A DNA stretch of 60,229 nt from Acidobacteriota bacterium (lineage in GTDB: Bacteria; Acidobacteriota; Terriglobia; Terriglobales; Acidobacteriaceae), in assembly GCA_018268775.1 (NCBI GenBank), contig JAFDVV010000002.1:1-60229 (forward strand), read 5' to 3'. Below are positions 52,726-60,229 of the stretch, piece by piece (positions within the stretch are counted from its first letter, which is position 1; each line of letters opens with the position of its first letter). The notes under the pieces are model-generated. The model searched no databases and had not been told where the DNA came from. It saw only the letters and a list, made by a program, of their open reading frames with translations. A program made the position numbers and the translations under genes.

Positions 52726-52827
52726 AGCGATTCGCGCGTTGCGCGAATGCCTACTCATGCCGCGATAAGACTGCGCCATGATGGGGTACCCGGCGATGAG
52801 CGGGCGGAGGAGTCGGGACTGGCGGAA

Positions 52828-53175
52828 TTACGAGTTAAAGCCACCGCTCAGATAAACAATCAACATTACAAGAAGGCCGATTCCGACTCCTATCAGAGCC
52901 AAGGAAACTTTCTTGATTGAAGGTTGCCGCGCGTCGGGATAGAAGCTTTTCTTAGAATTTGAAGGGTTGTATCTGATATGAATCGTATCGTCTCGCTTCA
53001 GGTAGGATTCTGCGGGGGATCCGTAGTCAGAGAATCTGCCTGTGAAGAAATCATTTCCAACACGGTAGGAATAGACAACCTCATAATGTCCCCAGTCGTT
53101 TCTACTAGGGTCTATCCAATCCACTGAATACACGTTTGCTGGCGTTATTTGCCAGTCAGATCGACCTGAAGTCAT
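52828..53175 (-). CDS. DUF3592-like membrane protein
   Basis: A 115-residue protein. The N-terminal part is a beta-rich domain (YEVVYSYRVGNDFFTGRFSD ... LKRDDTIHIRYNPSNSKKSF), which is the DUF3592 pattern, followed by one C-terminal membrane helix (LALIGVGIGLLVMLIVYLSG). Function unknown. Its DNA is much more AT-rich than the surroundings. It starts in an ATGA overlap with the pncA stop. Confidence 0.75.
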   Translation of the reverse strand: MTSGRSDWQITPANVYSVDWIDPSRNDWGHYEVVYSYRVGNDFFTGRFSDYGSPAESYLKRDDTIHIRYNPSNSKKSFYPDARQPSIKKVSLALIGVGIGLLVMLIVYLSGGFNS

Positions 53176-53816
53176 GTATTTATGGTATCCGTCGAAATCT
53201 GTTCAATTCCGTTCTTTACAAAATTCAATCGAGTTTCTTTCACTGAGTTAGGCAAATCAACGGATCGCGTCGCGTCTTCAATCACAATGCACTCGAAGCC
53301 TGCGGCGGTGCCGTCGATGGCCGAGTAGCGCACACAGAAGTCGTAGGCCAATCCGCAGAGAAACAGCCGCTGCAATCCGCGTTCGCGAAGGTAGCTGGCG
53401 AGGCCGGTGGGGGTCTTGCGGTCGTCTTCGAGGAAGGCGGAGTAGCTGTCGATCTCTTTGCGGAAGCCTTTGCGCAGGATGAGCTCGGCGTGGGGGATGT
53501 GGAGGCCGGGGTGGAGGTCGGCCCCGGGGGTGCCCTGGACGCAGTGATCGGGCCAGAGGGTCTGGGTGCCGTAAGCGACTTCGATGGTCTCGTAGGGCCG
53601 CTTGCCGGGGTGGGATGAGGCGAAGGAGATGTGTCCGGCGGGGTGCCAGTCCTGGGTGAGGATGACGTGGTCGAAGCGCTGTGCAAGCCGGTTGATGATG
53701 GGGACGACCTGGTCACCATCCTTGACGGCGAGGGCTCCGCCGAAGCCGTTGACGGCAGGGCAGAAGTCGCTCTGGACGTCGATCACCAGCAGCGCGTCAG
53801 TGGGTTGGAGCTGCAC
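53172..53816 (-). CDS. pncA: Nicotinamidase (PncA-like)
   Basis: A 214-residue isochorismatase-fold amidase converting nicotinamide to nicotinate in NAD salvage. DALLVIDVQSDFCP carries the catalytic Asp, LTQDWHPAGHISFASSHPG the metal-binding DxHxxxH, and LFLCGLAYDFCVRYSAIDG the catalytic Cys. The family call is strong. The last ~25 residues (KETRLNFVKNGIEQISTDTI) are encoded by AT-rich DNA like the next gene. The start is GTG 53816 with a weak ribosome binding site. Confidence 0.93.
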   Translation of the reverse strand: MQLQPTDALLVIDVQSDFCPAVNGFGGALAVKDGDQVVPIINRLAQRFDHVILTQDWHPAGHISFASSHPGKRPYETIEVAYGTQTLWPDHCVQGTPGADLHPGLHIPHAELILRKGFRKEIDSYSAFLEDDRKTPTGLASYLRERGLQRLFLCGLAYDFCVRYSAIDGTAAGFECIVIEDATRSVDLPNSVKETRLNFVKNGIEQISTDTINT

Positions 53817-53903
53817 GATAGCTCAAGTCTGCCACAAACAGGGTGTGGTCAGTCGTCACGTGGCTGTCGTAAGCGTGGTGCGGTAGCTTCCGGCTGTCTC
53901 CGG

Positions 53904-54389
53904 CTAAGGATGCTTCTTTGCGCCACTCGTATTCTGAATGGTTTCGATCCTGATGTCGCGCTGCTTGCACTCCTTGTCTTTGCAGACTCCGATGACCCAG
54001 ACCTCGCCTGAACCGAACATGGCTCCCCGGTAGTTGACGAAGAGGTTTTCGTACTTTTGTTTTTCGATGACCTCGGCGATGTGCGGCGTGACGATGCTGT
54101 CGTATCCAGCTATGAAGGCTTTGGCAGAGCGAATGCGCTTTGCCGATTTGGTGCGCGGATTGATGGTGATCGGGTAGCTGACCAGCGCGGCAACGGTTGC
54201 TGCGTCGTGCTTCTGGACGGCCTGCTTGAGGTCGGCGAAGAATATCTGGAACTGCACCGGGTCGCCGATGTTCGTGGCGATGTATCGGTCGGTCTCCGCG
54301 CGCGTTGCCTGCGCCAGGGCGGAGGCGGAAGGCAGAAGGAGAGCGCAGACAAGCAGGGCCAGGGTCGTTGGACGAGAGGGCAACTTCAC
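53904..54389 (-). CDS. Exported hypothetical protein
   Basis: A 161-residue protein with a clear signal peptide (LALLVCALLLPSASALAQA), so probably periplasmic. The mature part has an amphipathic start (ETDRYIATNIGDPVQFQIFF), then VAALVSYPITINPRTKSA and VWVIGVCKDKECKQRDIRIE, with two Cys that could form a disulfide. It resembles small secreted proteins described as NTF2-like, but I cannot confirm this. The start is GTG 54389. It is divergent from the carboxylase gene. Confidence 0.6.
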   Translation of the reverse strand: MKLPSRPTTLALLVCALLLPSASALAQATRAETDRYIATNIGDPVQFQIFFADLKQAVQKHDAATVAALVSYPITINPRTKSAKRIRSAKAFIAGYDSIVTPHIAEVIEKQKYENLFVNYRGAMFGSGEVWVIGVCKDKECKQRDIRIETIQNTSGAKKHP

Positions 54390-54494
54390 GGGTCTTCGGT
54401 TCTCCCCAGAGGATAGGGTACATGGTGCAGAAGTAGGTTGAAGCGCGTGTAAAGACTAAGATGCTATGCTGACGAGTCTTGGCGGGCGGTGCCG

Positions 54495-56267
54495 ATGGCA
54501 GAGGAGGCGAAGTTGGAGGGCAGTCTCGGGTCGAAGCTGGATAAAAAGTCGGCGCGGTATGTTGCAAACCGTGCCGCGCTGATGGCGCTGATGGGCGGTA
54601 TGCGCGAACAAGAGGCGGCGATTCGTCAGGGCGGCGGCACAAAGGCCGCGGAGGCGCAGCGCGCTAAAGGACGCCTTACCGTGCGCGAGAGGCTGGCGCT
54701 GCTGCTGGACGAGGGCACTGAGCTGATGGAGCTTGGTCTATGGGCAGCGCACGGCATGTACGAGGAGTTTGGCGGCGCTCCGGGCGCGGGAGTCGTTACG
54801 GGGCTCGGTCGCGTGAGCGGGCGGCGGTGCATGGTCGTTGCCAACGATGCGACGGTGAAGGCTGGCGCGTTCTTTCCCATGACGGCGAAGAAGGTGCTGC
54901 GCGCGCAGACGATTGCGCTGGAGAACCGCATCCCGACGCTGTACCTGGTGGATTCGGCAGGTGTGTTTCTGCCGTTGCAGGAGGACGTCTTTCCCGATCA
55001 GGACGACTTCGGGCGGGTGTTTCGCAACAACGCGGTGATGAGTTCGCTGGGAGTTCCGCAGATCACGGCGATTATGGGGATGTGTGTGGCGGGCGGGGCT
55101 TACTTGCCGGTGATGACGGACACTGTGCTGATGACCGAAGGCTCGGGACTGTTCCTGGCGGGGCCGTCGCTGGTGCAGGCTGCAATTGGGCAGAGGACGG
55201 ATGCCGAGGAGTTGGGCGGAGCGGCGATGCACGCCGAGATCTCGGGCACGGTGGACTTCAAGGAGCCGAACGATCATCTTTGTATTGCGCGGCTGCGTTC
55301 GCTGGTGGAGAAGATCGGGAGAAGGCAGGGAACAGGGAGCAGGGAACAGGGAACAGGGGGTGATGAGAGTCGCTTGTCCGAGGTGTTTTCGCGAGTGGCT
55401 TTTGACGCGGCGAAGGATGCGCCTAGGTATGCGGCTGACGAGTTGTATGGCTTGATCGATCCCGATCCGGCGAAGGCGGCGACGAACGTCTACGACATGC
55501 ACGACGTGATCGCGCGCATCGTCGATCGCTCGGAGTTCGACGAGTACAAGGAGGACTTCGGTCGCACGGTGTTGTGTGGGTATGCGCGCATCGGCGGGCG
55601 GGCCGTGGGCATCGTCGCGAACCAGAAGGTGCATCAGCAGCAGACGGTGGCGATGGGGCCGCAGGCGGGGTCGAAGCGCACGGAGTTTGGCGGCGTGATC
55701 TACACGGAGAGCGCGCAGAAGGCGGCGCGGTTCATCATGGACTGCAACCAGAACCTGGTGCCGCTGGTGTTTCTGCACGACGTCAACGGCTTTATGGTGG
55801 GCAAGGATGCGGAGTGGAGCGGCATCATCCGCGCAGGTGCGAAGATGGTGTCGGCCGTGAGCACAAGCGTGGTGCCGAAGATCACGGTGATCGTGGGCGG
55901 CAGCTTTGGCGCGGGGCACTATGCGATGTGCGGCAAGGCGTACGATCCGCGGTTTATCTTCGCGTGGCCCACGGCGCGGTATGCGGTGATGAGTGGAGCT
56001 TCGGCGGCGAATACGCTGGTTGAGGTTCGCGTGAAGCAGATGGAGCGCGGCGGGAAGCATCTCTCTGAGGAAGAGAAGAAGGCCATCTACGAGGAGATCA
56101 AGGCGACGTACGACGCGCAGGCCGATCCGAGGTATGGCGCGGCGCGGATGTGGCTGGATGGGATCATCGATCCGGTAAAGACGCGCGAGGTGTTGATAAC
56201 TGCGCTGGAGGCTTGTGCGCTGAATCCGGAGGTGGCGAGGTTTAATCCGGGGGTGTTGCAGACGTGA
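54495..56267 (+). CDS. Acyl-CoA carboxylase carboxyltransferase (beta) subunit, methylcrotonyl-CoA type
   Basis: A 590-residue biotin-dependent carboxyltransferase subunit. RLTVRERLALLLDEGT, GGAYLPVMTDTVLMTEGSGLFLAGP and LGGAAMHAEISGTVDF are the N-terminal oxyanion and CoA regions; the C-terminal half has FGAGHYAMCGKAYDPRF and AVMSGASAANTLV. This form is closest to methylcrotonyl-CoA carboxylase, which fits the HMG-CoA lyase and hydratase downstream (leucine breakdown). No biotin-carboxylase (alpha) gene is in the window. A short insert, RQGTGSREQGTGG, is encoded by a seven-base tandem array at 55326-55360. ATG 54495 is preferred to GTG 54489. Confidence 0.9.
   Translation: MAEEAKLEGSLGSKLDKKSARYVANRAALMALMGGMREQEAAIRQGGGTKAAEAQRAKGRLTVRERLALLLDEGTELMELGLWAAHGMYEEFGGAPGAGVVTGLGRVSGRRCMVVANDATVKAGAFFPMTAKKVLRAQTIALENRIPTLYLVDSAGVFLPLQEDVFPDQDDFGRVFRNNAVMSSLGVPQITAIMGMCVAGGAYLPVMTDTVLMTEGSGLFLAGPSLVQAAIGQRTDAEELGGAAMHAEISGTVDFKEPNDHLCIARLRSLVEKIGRRQGTGSREQGTGGDESRLSEVFSRVAFDAAKDAPRYAADELYGLIDPDPAKAATNVYDMHDVIARIVDRSEFDEYKEDFGRTVLCGYARIGGRAVGIVANQKVHQQQTVAMGPQAGSKRTEFGGVIYTESAQKAARFIMDCNQNLVPLVFLHDVNGFMVGKDAEWSGIIRAGAKMVSAVSTSVVPKITVIVGGSFGAGHYAMCGKAYDPRFIFAWPTARYAVMSGASAANTLVEVRVKQMERGGKHLSEEEKKAIYEEIKATYDAQADPRYGAARMWLDGIIDPVKTREVLITALEACALNPEVARFNPGVLQT
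55326..55360. repeat. Five seven-base units inside the carboxylase gene
   Basis: Units CAGGGAA, CAGGGAG, CAGGGAA, CAGGGAA and CAGGGGG follow one another. The array is translated, in frame, to a Gln-Gly-Thr-Gly-rich stretch between two conserved regions. Its units match the array at 51978. Confidence 0.9.
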
Positions 56268-56286
56268 TGGCCGGCGAGCAAATACT

Positions 56287-56313
56287 GAGATTCTTCGCTA
56301 CGCTCAGAATGAC
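56287..56313. repeat. Single arm of the GTCATTCTGAG inverted repeat
   Basis: GAGATTCTTCGCTACGCTCA...GAATGAC matches the right arm at 36074-36100. It lies between the carboxylase and HMG-CoA lyase genes. Confidence 0.65.
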
Positions 56314-56345
56314 GGCCTTTTGAATTGAAATGTGAGGATGTTGCA

Positions 56346-57218
56346 GTGGCAGAAGTGGTGAAGATTGTCGAATGTCCGCGCGACGCATGGCAGGGTTTGC
56401 CGGTACATATTCCGGCTGAGGTGAAGGCCGATTACATGCGCGTGCTGATTGCGGCGGGGTTCAAGCATATCGATGCGGTGAGCTTTGTTTCGGCGGGTGC
56501 GGTGCCGCAGATGGCAGACTCGGAAAAGGTGCTGGAGTATCTTGATCCTCCTGATGATGTCGAGGTGATCGGCATTGTGGTGAACGCCAAGGGAGCGGAG
56601 CGCGCGATCAAGACGGGCGCGGTGCAGACGCTGGGGTTCCCTTACTCGATCTCGCCGGGGTTTTTGCAGCGGAACCAGAACCAGACGCCGGAGGAGTCGC
56701 TGGAGGCGCTGGAGCGCGTGGGCGAGATGGCGTACAAGGCCGGGATGGATGTGGTGGCGTATATCTCGATGGCGTTTGGGAATCCTTATGGCGATGCGTG
56801 GTCGATTGATGAGGTTGTGGATGCGTGCGACCTGCTGATCGATTCGGGCGTGAAGCAGATCTCGCTGGCGGACACGGTAGGCATGGCGACGCCGAAGCTC
56901 GTCGCCGATGTGGTGAGCGATGTGGTGGCGGTGCACGACGGGATCGAGGTCGGCGTACATCTGCACTCGCGCTATGAGGGAGCGCGGGAGCTGGTGCGCG
57001 CGGCGTATAACGCGGGTTGCAGGCGATTTGATGCGGCGATAGGAGGGCTGGGCGGCTGTCCGTTTGCGCAGGATGTACTGGTGGGCAACCTTCCCACAGA
57101 GGCTGTGTTGGAGGAGTTGAAGGCACTGGGAGCGGAGCTGCCGCCGATGCGTCCGCTGGATGGGTTGCAGTCGGCTACGGAAGAGATTGCTCGCAAGTAT
57201 GGGGCGAAGGTGCAGTGA
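56346..57218 (+). CDS. Hydroxymethylglutaryl-CoA lyase, divergent form
   Basis: A 290-residue TIM-barrel lyase that splits HMG-CoA to acetoacetate and acetyl-CoA, the last step of leucine breakdown. VKIVECPRDAWQG carries the catalytic Arg-Asp (RDG normally, RDA here), HIDAVSFVSAGAVPQMAD is the usual second region, HLHS supplies the two metal His, GLGGCPFAQ the catalytic Cys and VGNLPTE the metal Asn. The Asp after HxH is Ser. GTG 56346 has GAGGAT about 8 bases upstream; an upstream TTG would place the ribosome binding site inside the coding region. Confidence 0.88.
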   Translation: MAEVVKIVECPRDAWQGLPVHIPAEVKADYMRVLIAAGFKHIDAVSFVSAGAVPQMADSEKVLEYLDPPDDVEVIGIVVNAKGAERAIKTGAVQTLGFPYSISPGFLQRNQNQTPEESLEALERVGEMAYKAGMDVVAYISMAFGNPYGDAWSIDEVVDACDLLIDSGVKQISLADTVGMATPKLVADVVSDVVAVHDGIEVGVHLHSRYEGARELVRAAYNAGCRRFDAAIGGLGGCPFAQDVLVGNLPTEAVLEELKALGAELPPMRPLDGLQSATEEIARKYGAKVQ

Positions 57219-57247
57219 GGGGCTTTGAAAGCAGATTCCTCCGCTGC

Positions 57248-57299
57248 GCTACGGAATGACAGCAAAAGAGAATGCTACGGAATGACAGCAAAAGAGAAT
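57248..57299. repeat. Exact tandem duplication of 26 bases
   Basis: The unit GCTACGGAATGACAGCAAAA plus six more bases occurs at 57248-57273 and again at 57274-57299. It follows a GATTCCTCCGCTGCGCTACG-type repeat remnant. Confidence 0.9.
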
Positions 57300-57351
57300 A
57301 TTGGCAGCAAAAGACGACGAGGTTGAAGGCTAGAAGGAATAGAGGGCGGCC

Positions 57352-58131
57352 ATGAGCTATAAGACGATTCTGGTAAGCGAAGTCGATGGCGTGAAGACGA
57401 TCATGCTGAACCGCCCGGAGCGGCGTAACGCGATGACTCCGGAGATGCAGGACGAGCTGATCGCCGCGCTGGAGAAGGCAGCCACGGGGCATTGTCGTGT
57501 AGTGGTTCTGACGGGGGCGGGGGAGGCTTTTTGTGCAGGGCTTGACTTGCAGCACTTGCAGGCAATCGCGGACAAGTCGCAGTCGGAGCACGTAGCCGAT
57601 GCCGAGCGCGTGGCGCGGCTCTTCCGCACTCTGTATGAACTGCCGAAGCCGACGATTGCAGTGGTCCACGGCGCGGCCATCGCCGGCGGCACGGGGCTGG
57701 CGACGATCTGCGACTTTACGCTCGCCGCTCCCGGCGTGAAGTTTGGATTCACCGAGGTGAAGATAGGCTTTGTGCCGGCGCTTGTGTCGGCGTTTCTTGC
57801 GTTGCAGGTCGGCGACAAGCGTTCGCGCGACCTGTTGCTGACAGGACGGCTGTTTACCTCGGAGCAGGCGGCGGACCTGGGACTGGTGAATGAAGTCGTT
57901 CATCCGGAGGAGCTTGCCGATCGCGCCAGCGCACTGGCGAACTGCCTGAAGACGAACAGCCCGCAGTCGATGGCGGCGACCAAGCGGTTGATGGCGACGC
58001 AGAATCGCTTGTGGCTGGATGCCGCAATCGCTCACGCACTGACGGCGAATGCGGAGGCGCGTGCGATGCATGACTTCCGCGAGGGCGTGGCGTCGTTTCT
58101 GGAGAAGCGCAAGCCGGTGTGGAGCAAGTAA
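57352..58131 (+). CDS. Enoyl-CoA hydratase/isomerase, LiuC (methylglutaconyl-CoA hydratase)-like
   Basis: A 259-residue crotonase-fold protein. TIMLNRPERRNAM and GAGEAFCAGLDLQHL are the first signature regions. The oxyanion hole is AIAGGTGLATICDFTLA, in which the usual first catalytic Glu is Gly, and KFGFTEVKIGFVPALVSAFL keeps the second Glu. That pattern is typical of LiuC-type hydratases in leucine/isovalerate breakdown, matching the two genes upstream. AGAGGG lies before the ATG. The exact substrate is inferred from context. Confidence 0.85.
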   Translation: MSYKTILVSEVDGVKTIMLNRPERRNAMTPEMQDELIAALEKAATGHCRVVVLTGAGEAFCAGLDLQHLQAIADKSQSEHVADAERVARLFRTLYELPKPTIAVVHGAAIAGGTGLATICDFTLAAPGVKFGFTEVKIGFVPALVSAFLALQVGDKRSRDLLLTGRLFTSEQAADLGLVNEVVHPEELADRASALANCLKTNSPQSMAATKRLMATQNRLWLDAAIAHALTANAEARAMHDFREGVASFLEKRKPVWSK

Positions 58132-58163
58132 TCTGCCGCCCCGCACTTCGATAGACTTGAAGC

Positions 58164-58598
58164 ATGAGTAAAGCAACTGAGAGAAAGCCCACGATTGTGG
58201 AGTCGCGCGTTCGTGTCCGTTATGCCGAGACGGACCAGATGGGCGTGGTGTATCACGCGAACTATCTTGTCTGGTTTGAGGTGGGTCGCGTGGAGTTTAT
58301 TCGCAGCCTGGGATTGAACTACAAGGCGATGGAGCGCGAGGACGGCGTCGGGATTGCCGTGGCTGATGTCTCGGCCAGATACAAGTCACCTGCCCGCTAT
58401 GACGATGAGTTGGTTATCCAGACGCGTCTGCTTGCCGCGCGCGGTGCTGTCGTGAAGTTCGGTTACAGGATCGTTCGAGCGGCGGACAGCGCGTTGCTGT
58501 GCGAAGGCGAGACGATGCATGTGGTTGTGGGCAAGGACATGAAAAAAGCGCGCCTGCCGGAGAAATATGCGAAACGTTTTGCCGACGTGCTCATCTGA
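58164..58598 (+). CDS. ybgC: YbgC-type acyl-CoA thioesterase
   Basis: A 144-residue hot-dog-fold enzyme hydrolysing short acyl-CoAs. RVRYAETDQMGVVYHANYLVWFEVGRVEF is the diagnostic region with the catalytic Asp and His (YAETDxMGVVYHxxY). Length is normal. It starts 32 bases after the hydratase and may be co-transcribed with it. Confidence 0.92.
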   Translation: MSKATERKPTIVESRVRVRYAETDQMGVVYHANYLVWFEVGRVEFIRSLGLNYKAMEREDGVGIAVADVSARYKSPARYDDELVIQTRLLAARGAVVKFGYRIVRAADSALLCEGETMHVVVGKDMKKARLPEKYAKRFADVLI

Positions 58599-58652
58599 TA
58601 GTCAAATACTCATCGAACGATTGCAGAGGCAATCGAGCGGGAAGGCGGCACT

Positions 58653-59390
58653 ATGAGCACTGCGAAGAAGGTTGCGTTGATCTCGGGCGCGAACAAGGGA
58701 ATTGGATTTGAGACGGCACGTCAGCTTGGGCAGAAGGGAATTACGGTCGTCCTCGGAGCGCGTGACCTGGCCAAGGGTGAGGCGGCGGCGGCAACGCTGA
58801 AGAAAGAAGGGATCGACGCAAGGGCCGTGAAGTTTGATGTCGTAGACGCGGCAGACGTGAAGGCTGCCGCCGATACGATTGGCAAGGAGTTCGGCAAGCT
58901 CGACATTCTGGTCAACAACGCGGGTGTCATGTTTGAGGCGATTGGCGGCAACAATAGCAGCACGGTCTCCGACGAGACGCTGCGCAAGACCTTCGATACG
59001 AACTTCTTTTCGGTGATCGCGGTGACGAACGCGTTTCTGCCGTTGCTGAAGAAGAGCGATGCGGGCCGTATCGTGAACGTGTCGAGTATTCTTGGCTCGC
59101 TGACACTTCATGCGACGGAAGGCTCTCCGATCTACGAGGCGAAGGCGCTGGCCTACGATGCTTCAAAGGCCGCGCAGAACGCCTACACGATCCATCTGGC
59201 GCATGAGCTGAAGGGCACGAAGATCAAGGTGAACTCGGCGCATCCCGGCTGGGTGAAGACCGATATGGGGACCGACGCTGCTCCCATGAATGTCGTCGAC
59301 GGCGCAAAGACCGAGGTGGAGCTTGCGACGTTGGGCCCCGATGGGCCGACGGGCGGCTTCTTCCACCTGGGCGAAGCGATCAGTTGGTAA
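58653..59390 (+). CDS. Short-chain dehydrogenase/reductase (SDR)
   Basis: A 245-residue NAD(P)-dependent oxidoreductase. [19 protein letters not shown] is the TGxxxGIG cofactor loop (SGANKGIG here), [12 protein letters not shown] the NNAG motif, [11 protein letters not shown] the Ser, and [19 protein letters not shown] has the YxxSK catalytic pair. The later [13 protein letters not shown] is the usual PG motif. It resembles carbonyl reductase-like SDRs; substrate unknown. GGAAGG precedes the ATG. Its end overlaps the B12-binding protein's end by 11 bases on the other strand. Confidence 0.92.
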   Translation: MSTAKKVALISGANKGIGFETARQLGQKGITVVLGARDLAKGEAAAATLKKEGIDARAVKFDVVDAADVKAAADTIGKEFGKLDILVNNAGVMFEAIGGNNSSTVSDETLRKTFDTNFFSVIAVTNAFLPLLKKSDAGRIVNVSSILGSLTLHATEGSPIYEAKALAYDASKAAQNAYTIHLAHELKGTKIKVNSAHPGWVKTDMGTDAAPMNVVDGAKTEVELATLGPDGPTGGFFHLGEAISW

Positions 59391-59796
59391 GCAGGCCGCG
59401 AGGCTTTATGTTTTCGCGGATAAATTGAACCGTAGTCTCAAGCGGCGTACCGGGGCCAAAGATGGCCGCGACGCCGCTCTCCTTCAGGCGGGGAAAATCT
59501 TCTTCGGGAATCGTGCCGCCCAACACAAGCAGAATGTCTTCGGCGTGCTGCTCGCGCAGCAGCGCTGCGATGCGAGGCACGATGACATTGTGCGCGCCGG
59601 AGAGGATGGAGAGGCCGATGCAGTCGACGTCCTCCTGCACGGCGGCCGCGACGATCATCTCCGGGGTCTGGCGCAGGCCCGTGTAGATGACCTCCATGCC
59701 TGCATCGCGCAGCGCTCGTGCGATGACTTTGGCGCCGCGGTCGTGGCCATCGAGGCCGGGCTTGGCGACAAGAACGCGGATAGGCGGCTTCGTCAT
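59380..59796 (-). CDS. Cobalamin (B12)-binding domain protein
   Basis: A 138-residue stand-alone B12-binding domain like the C-terminal part of methylmalonyl-CoA mutase. [18 protein letters not shown] carries the DxHxxG with the lower-ligand His, [17 protein letters not shown] and [20 protein letters not shown] followed by [10 protein letters not shown] are the other two motifs. As a separate small subunit it would pair with a catalytic mutase chain encoded elsewhere. Its neighbours in branched-chain breakdown fit propionyl-CoA metabolism, but no mutase large subunit is in the window. Confidence 0.9.
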   Translation of the reverse strand: MTKPPIRVLVAKPGLDGHDRGAKVIARALRDAGMEVIYTGLRQTPEMIVAAAVQEDVDCIGLSILSGAHNVIVPRIAALLREQHAEDILLVLGGTIPEEDFPRLKESGVAAIFGPGTPLETTVQFIRENIKPRGLLTN

Positions 59797-59821
59797 TCGC
59801 AGGTGAGTATAACCGGCGGTC

Positions 59822-60229
59822 CTACTGACCGTCATGACTGGTTTGTTGAACTGGAGCGCCTTCGGGAACGAAAGGGACATTCTGCGCCGAGTTCGCCAGC
59901 TCGGCCACCGATCGGAAGACGAGGCGAACGATGTGCGTCGTCTTGGGATAGTTGATGCGGTCCCATGTGTCGTTGTCGGTGTGGTAGTCGGGGTGCAGGC
60001 CGGTCTGGAACTCCACCTGCGGAATGTGCAGCGTGGCGAACCAGAAGTGGTCGCTGCGCGACCATAGCGAGTCGGGGTCGATCGCATCCATCTTGTAGTC
60101 GAGCTTTAGCGCTTCGGCCTTGTTGTTGCGATCGATGATGCGGCGCAGCGCGGGGTTGTAGCGCGTGCCCAGCACGTTGACCATGTTCTTGTTGCCGTCC
60201 GCAGGAGTGGGCCAGTTGGCGTCGTCCTC
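59822..60229 (-). CDS. M28 family metallopeptidase, C-terminal part (5' truncated)
   Basis: The frame stays open to the window edge; 135 residues are visible. [40 protein letters not shown] and [21 protein letters not shown] match the last part of M28 aminopeptidases, with [10 protein letters not shown] containing the final zinc-ligand His. The active-site Asp/Glu lie outside the window. The gene is upstream of the B12-binding gene, 25 bases apart and in the same direction. Confidence 0.85.
   Translation of the reverse strand, partial: EDDANWPTPADGNKNMVNVLGTRYNPALRRIIDRNNKAEALKLDYKMDAIDPDSLWSRSDHFWFATLHIPQVEFQTGLHPDYHTDNDTWDRINYPKTTHIVRLVFRSVAELANSAQNVPFVPEGAPVQQTSHDGQ

Noticed and set aside
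54438..54470. TTGAAG and TGCTATGCT as a promoter of the carboxylase operon
   Set aside because: The spacer would be 21 bases and the match is poor, so it was not listed as a feature.
1..60229. tRNA, rRNA, tmRNA and similar stable RNA genes
   Set aside because: No cloverleaf with a GTTCGAATC-type T-loop, and no rRNA-like stretch, was found in the intergenic gaps by eye; a covariance search would be needed to be certain.

Overview
The window looks like a piece of an acidobacterial chromosome, most likely Acidobacteriota subdivision 1 (Granulicella/Terriglobus/Edaphobacter-like). This is inference. It rests on the high GC, a HpnI-type hopanoid glycosyltransferase, a HspR-type heat-shock repressor, GH57 branching enzyme and YhaM-type HD nuclease genes, and the many palindromic intergenic repeats. 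About 62 protein genes can be supported. I saw no rRNA, tRNA, CRISPR array, transposase or phage gene.

Layout. 1-3044: tail of a SurA-like peptidyl-prolyl isomerase with a strong terminator, an HD/OB 3'-5' exoribonuclease and an HdeD-like membrane protein. 3337-8952: a type IV pilus/type II secretion operon (PilB/GspE ATPase, PilM, PilN, PilO, PilP-like, a pseudopilin) without secretin or PilC. 9200-12639: VOC protein, AT-rich methyltransferase, DHA2 efflux pump and a small lipoprotein. 12932-18591: chaperone region (dnaK, dnaJ, hspR) with a 56-aa protein, a Fpg/Nei glycosylase and a HigBA toxin-antitoxin pair placed between dnaK and dnaJ. 18654-23723: hpnI and two tandem ArnT/PMT-like glycosyltransferases. 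23863-27772: Ppx/GppA-HD phosphatase, SixA, and a methyltransferase paired with a UbiA-like membrane protein. 28039-32599: GH57 glycogen branching enzyme, a BON/glycine-zipper lipoprotein, a YtxH protein and a membrane-anchored helical protein. 32698-35977: mnmA, bifunctional NAD(P)HX repair enzyme and tsaE. 36286-41095: peroxiredoxin-like protein; methyltransferase, MIP18-family protein and polyprenyl synthase in one minus-strand run; a large membrane protein carrying two in-frame palindromic repeats. 41095-45073: Na+/H+ antiporter, CPBP protease, DHH phosphoesterase and a 51-aa membrane peptide. 45173-51007: the envelope/isoprenoid block rseP-dxr-(small coiled-coil gene)-cdsA-uppS on the minus strand, interrupted by a plus-strand PadR-DUF3861 pair. 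51161-54389: zinc-ribbon XRE regulator, HD protein, DUF3592 protein, nicotinamidase and a secreted protein. 54495-59390: a leucine-catabolism-like run (acyl-CoA carboxylase beta, HMG-CoA lyase, LiuC-like hydratase), then YbgC thioesterase and an SDR. 59380-60229: a B12-binding protein and the C-terminal end of an M28 peptidase.

The most notable non-gene signals are repeats. A ~141-bp inverted-repeat element occurs in two full copies in opposite orientation. Seven-base arrays (CAGGGAA and relatives) sit at one ribosome binding site, at one start codon and inside the carboxylase gene. A 59-bp palindromic repeat is translated twice in one membrane protein. Two regulatory sites look readable: a HAIR-like HspR operator overlapping a dnaK promoter, and a promoter with an internal palindrome that would give a leaderless padR mRNA.
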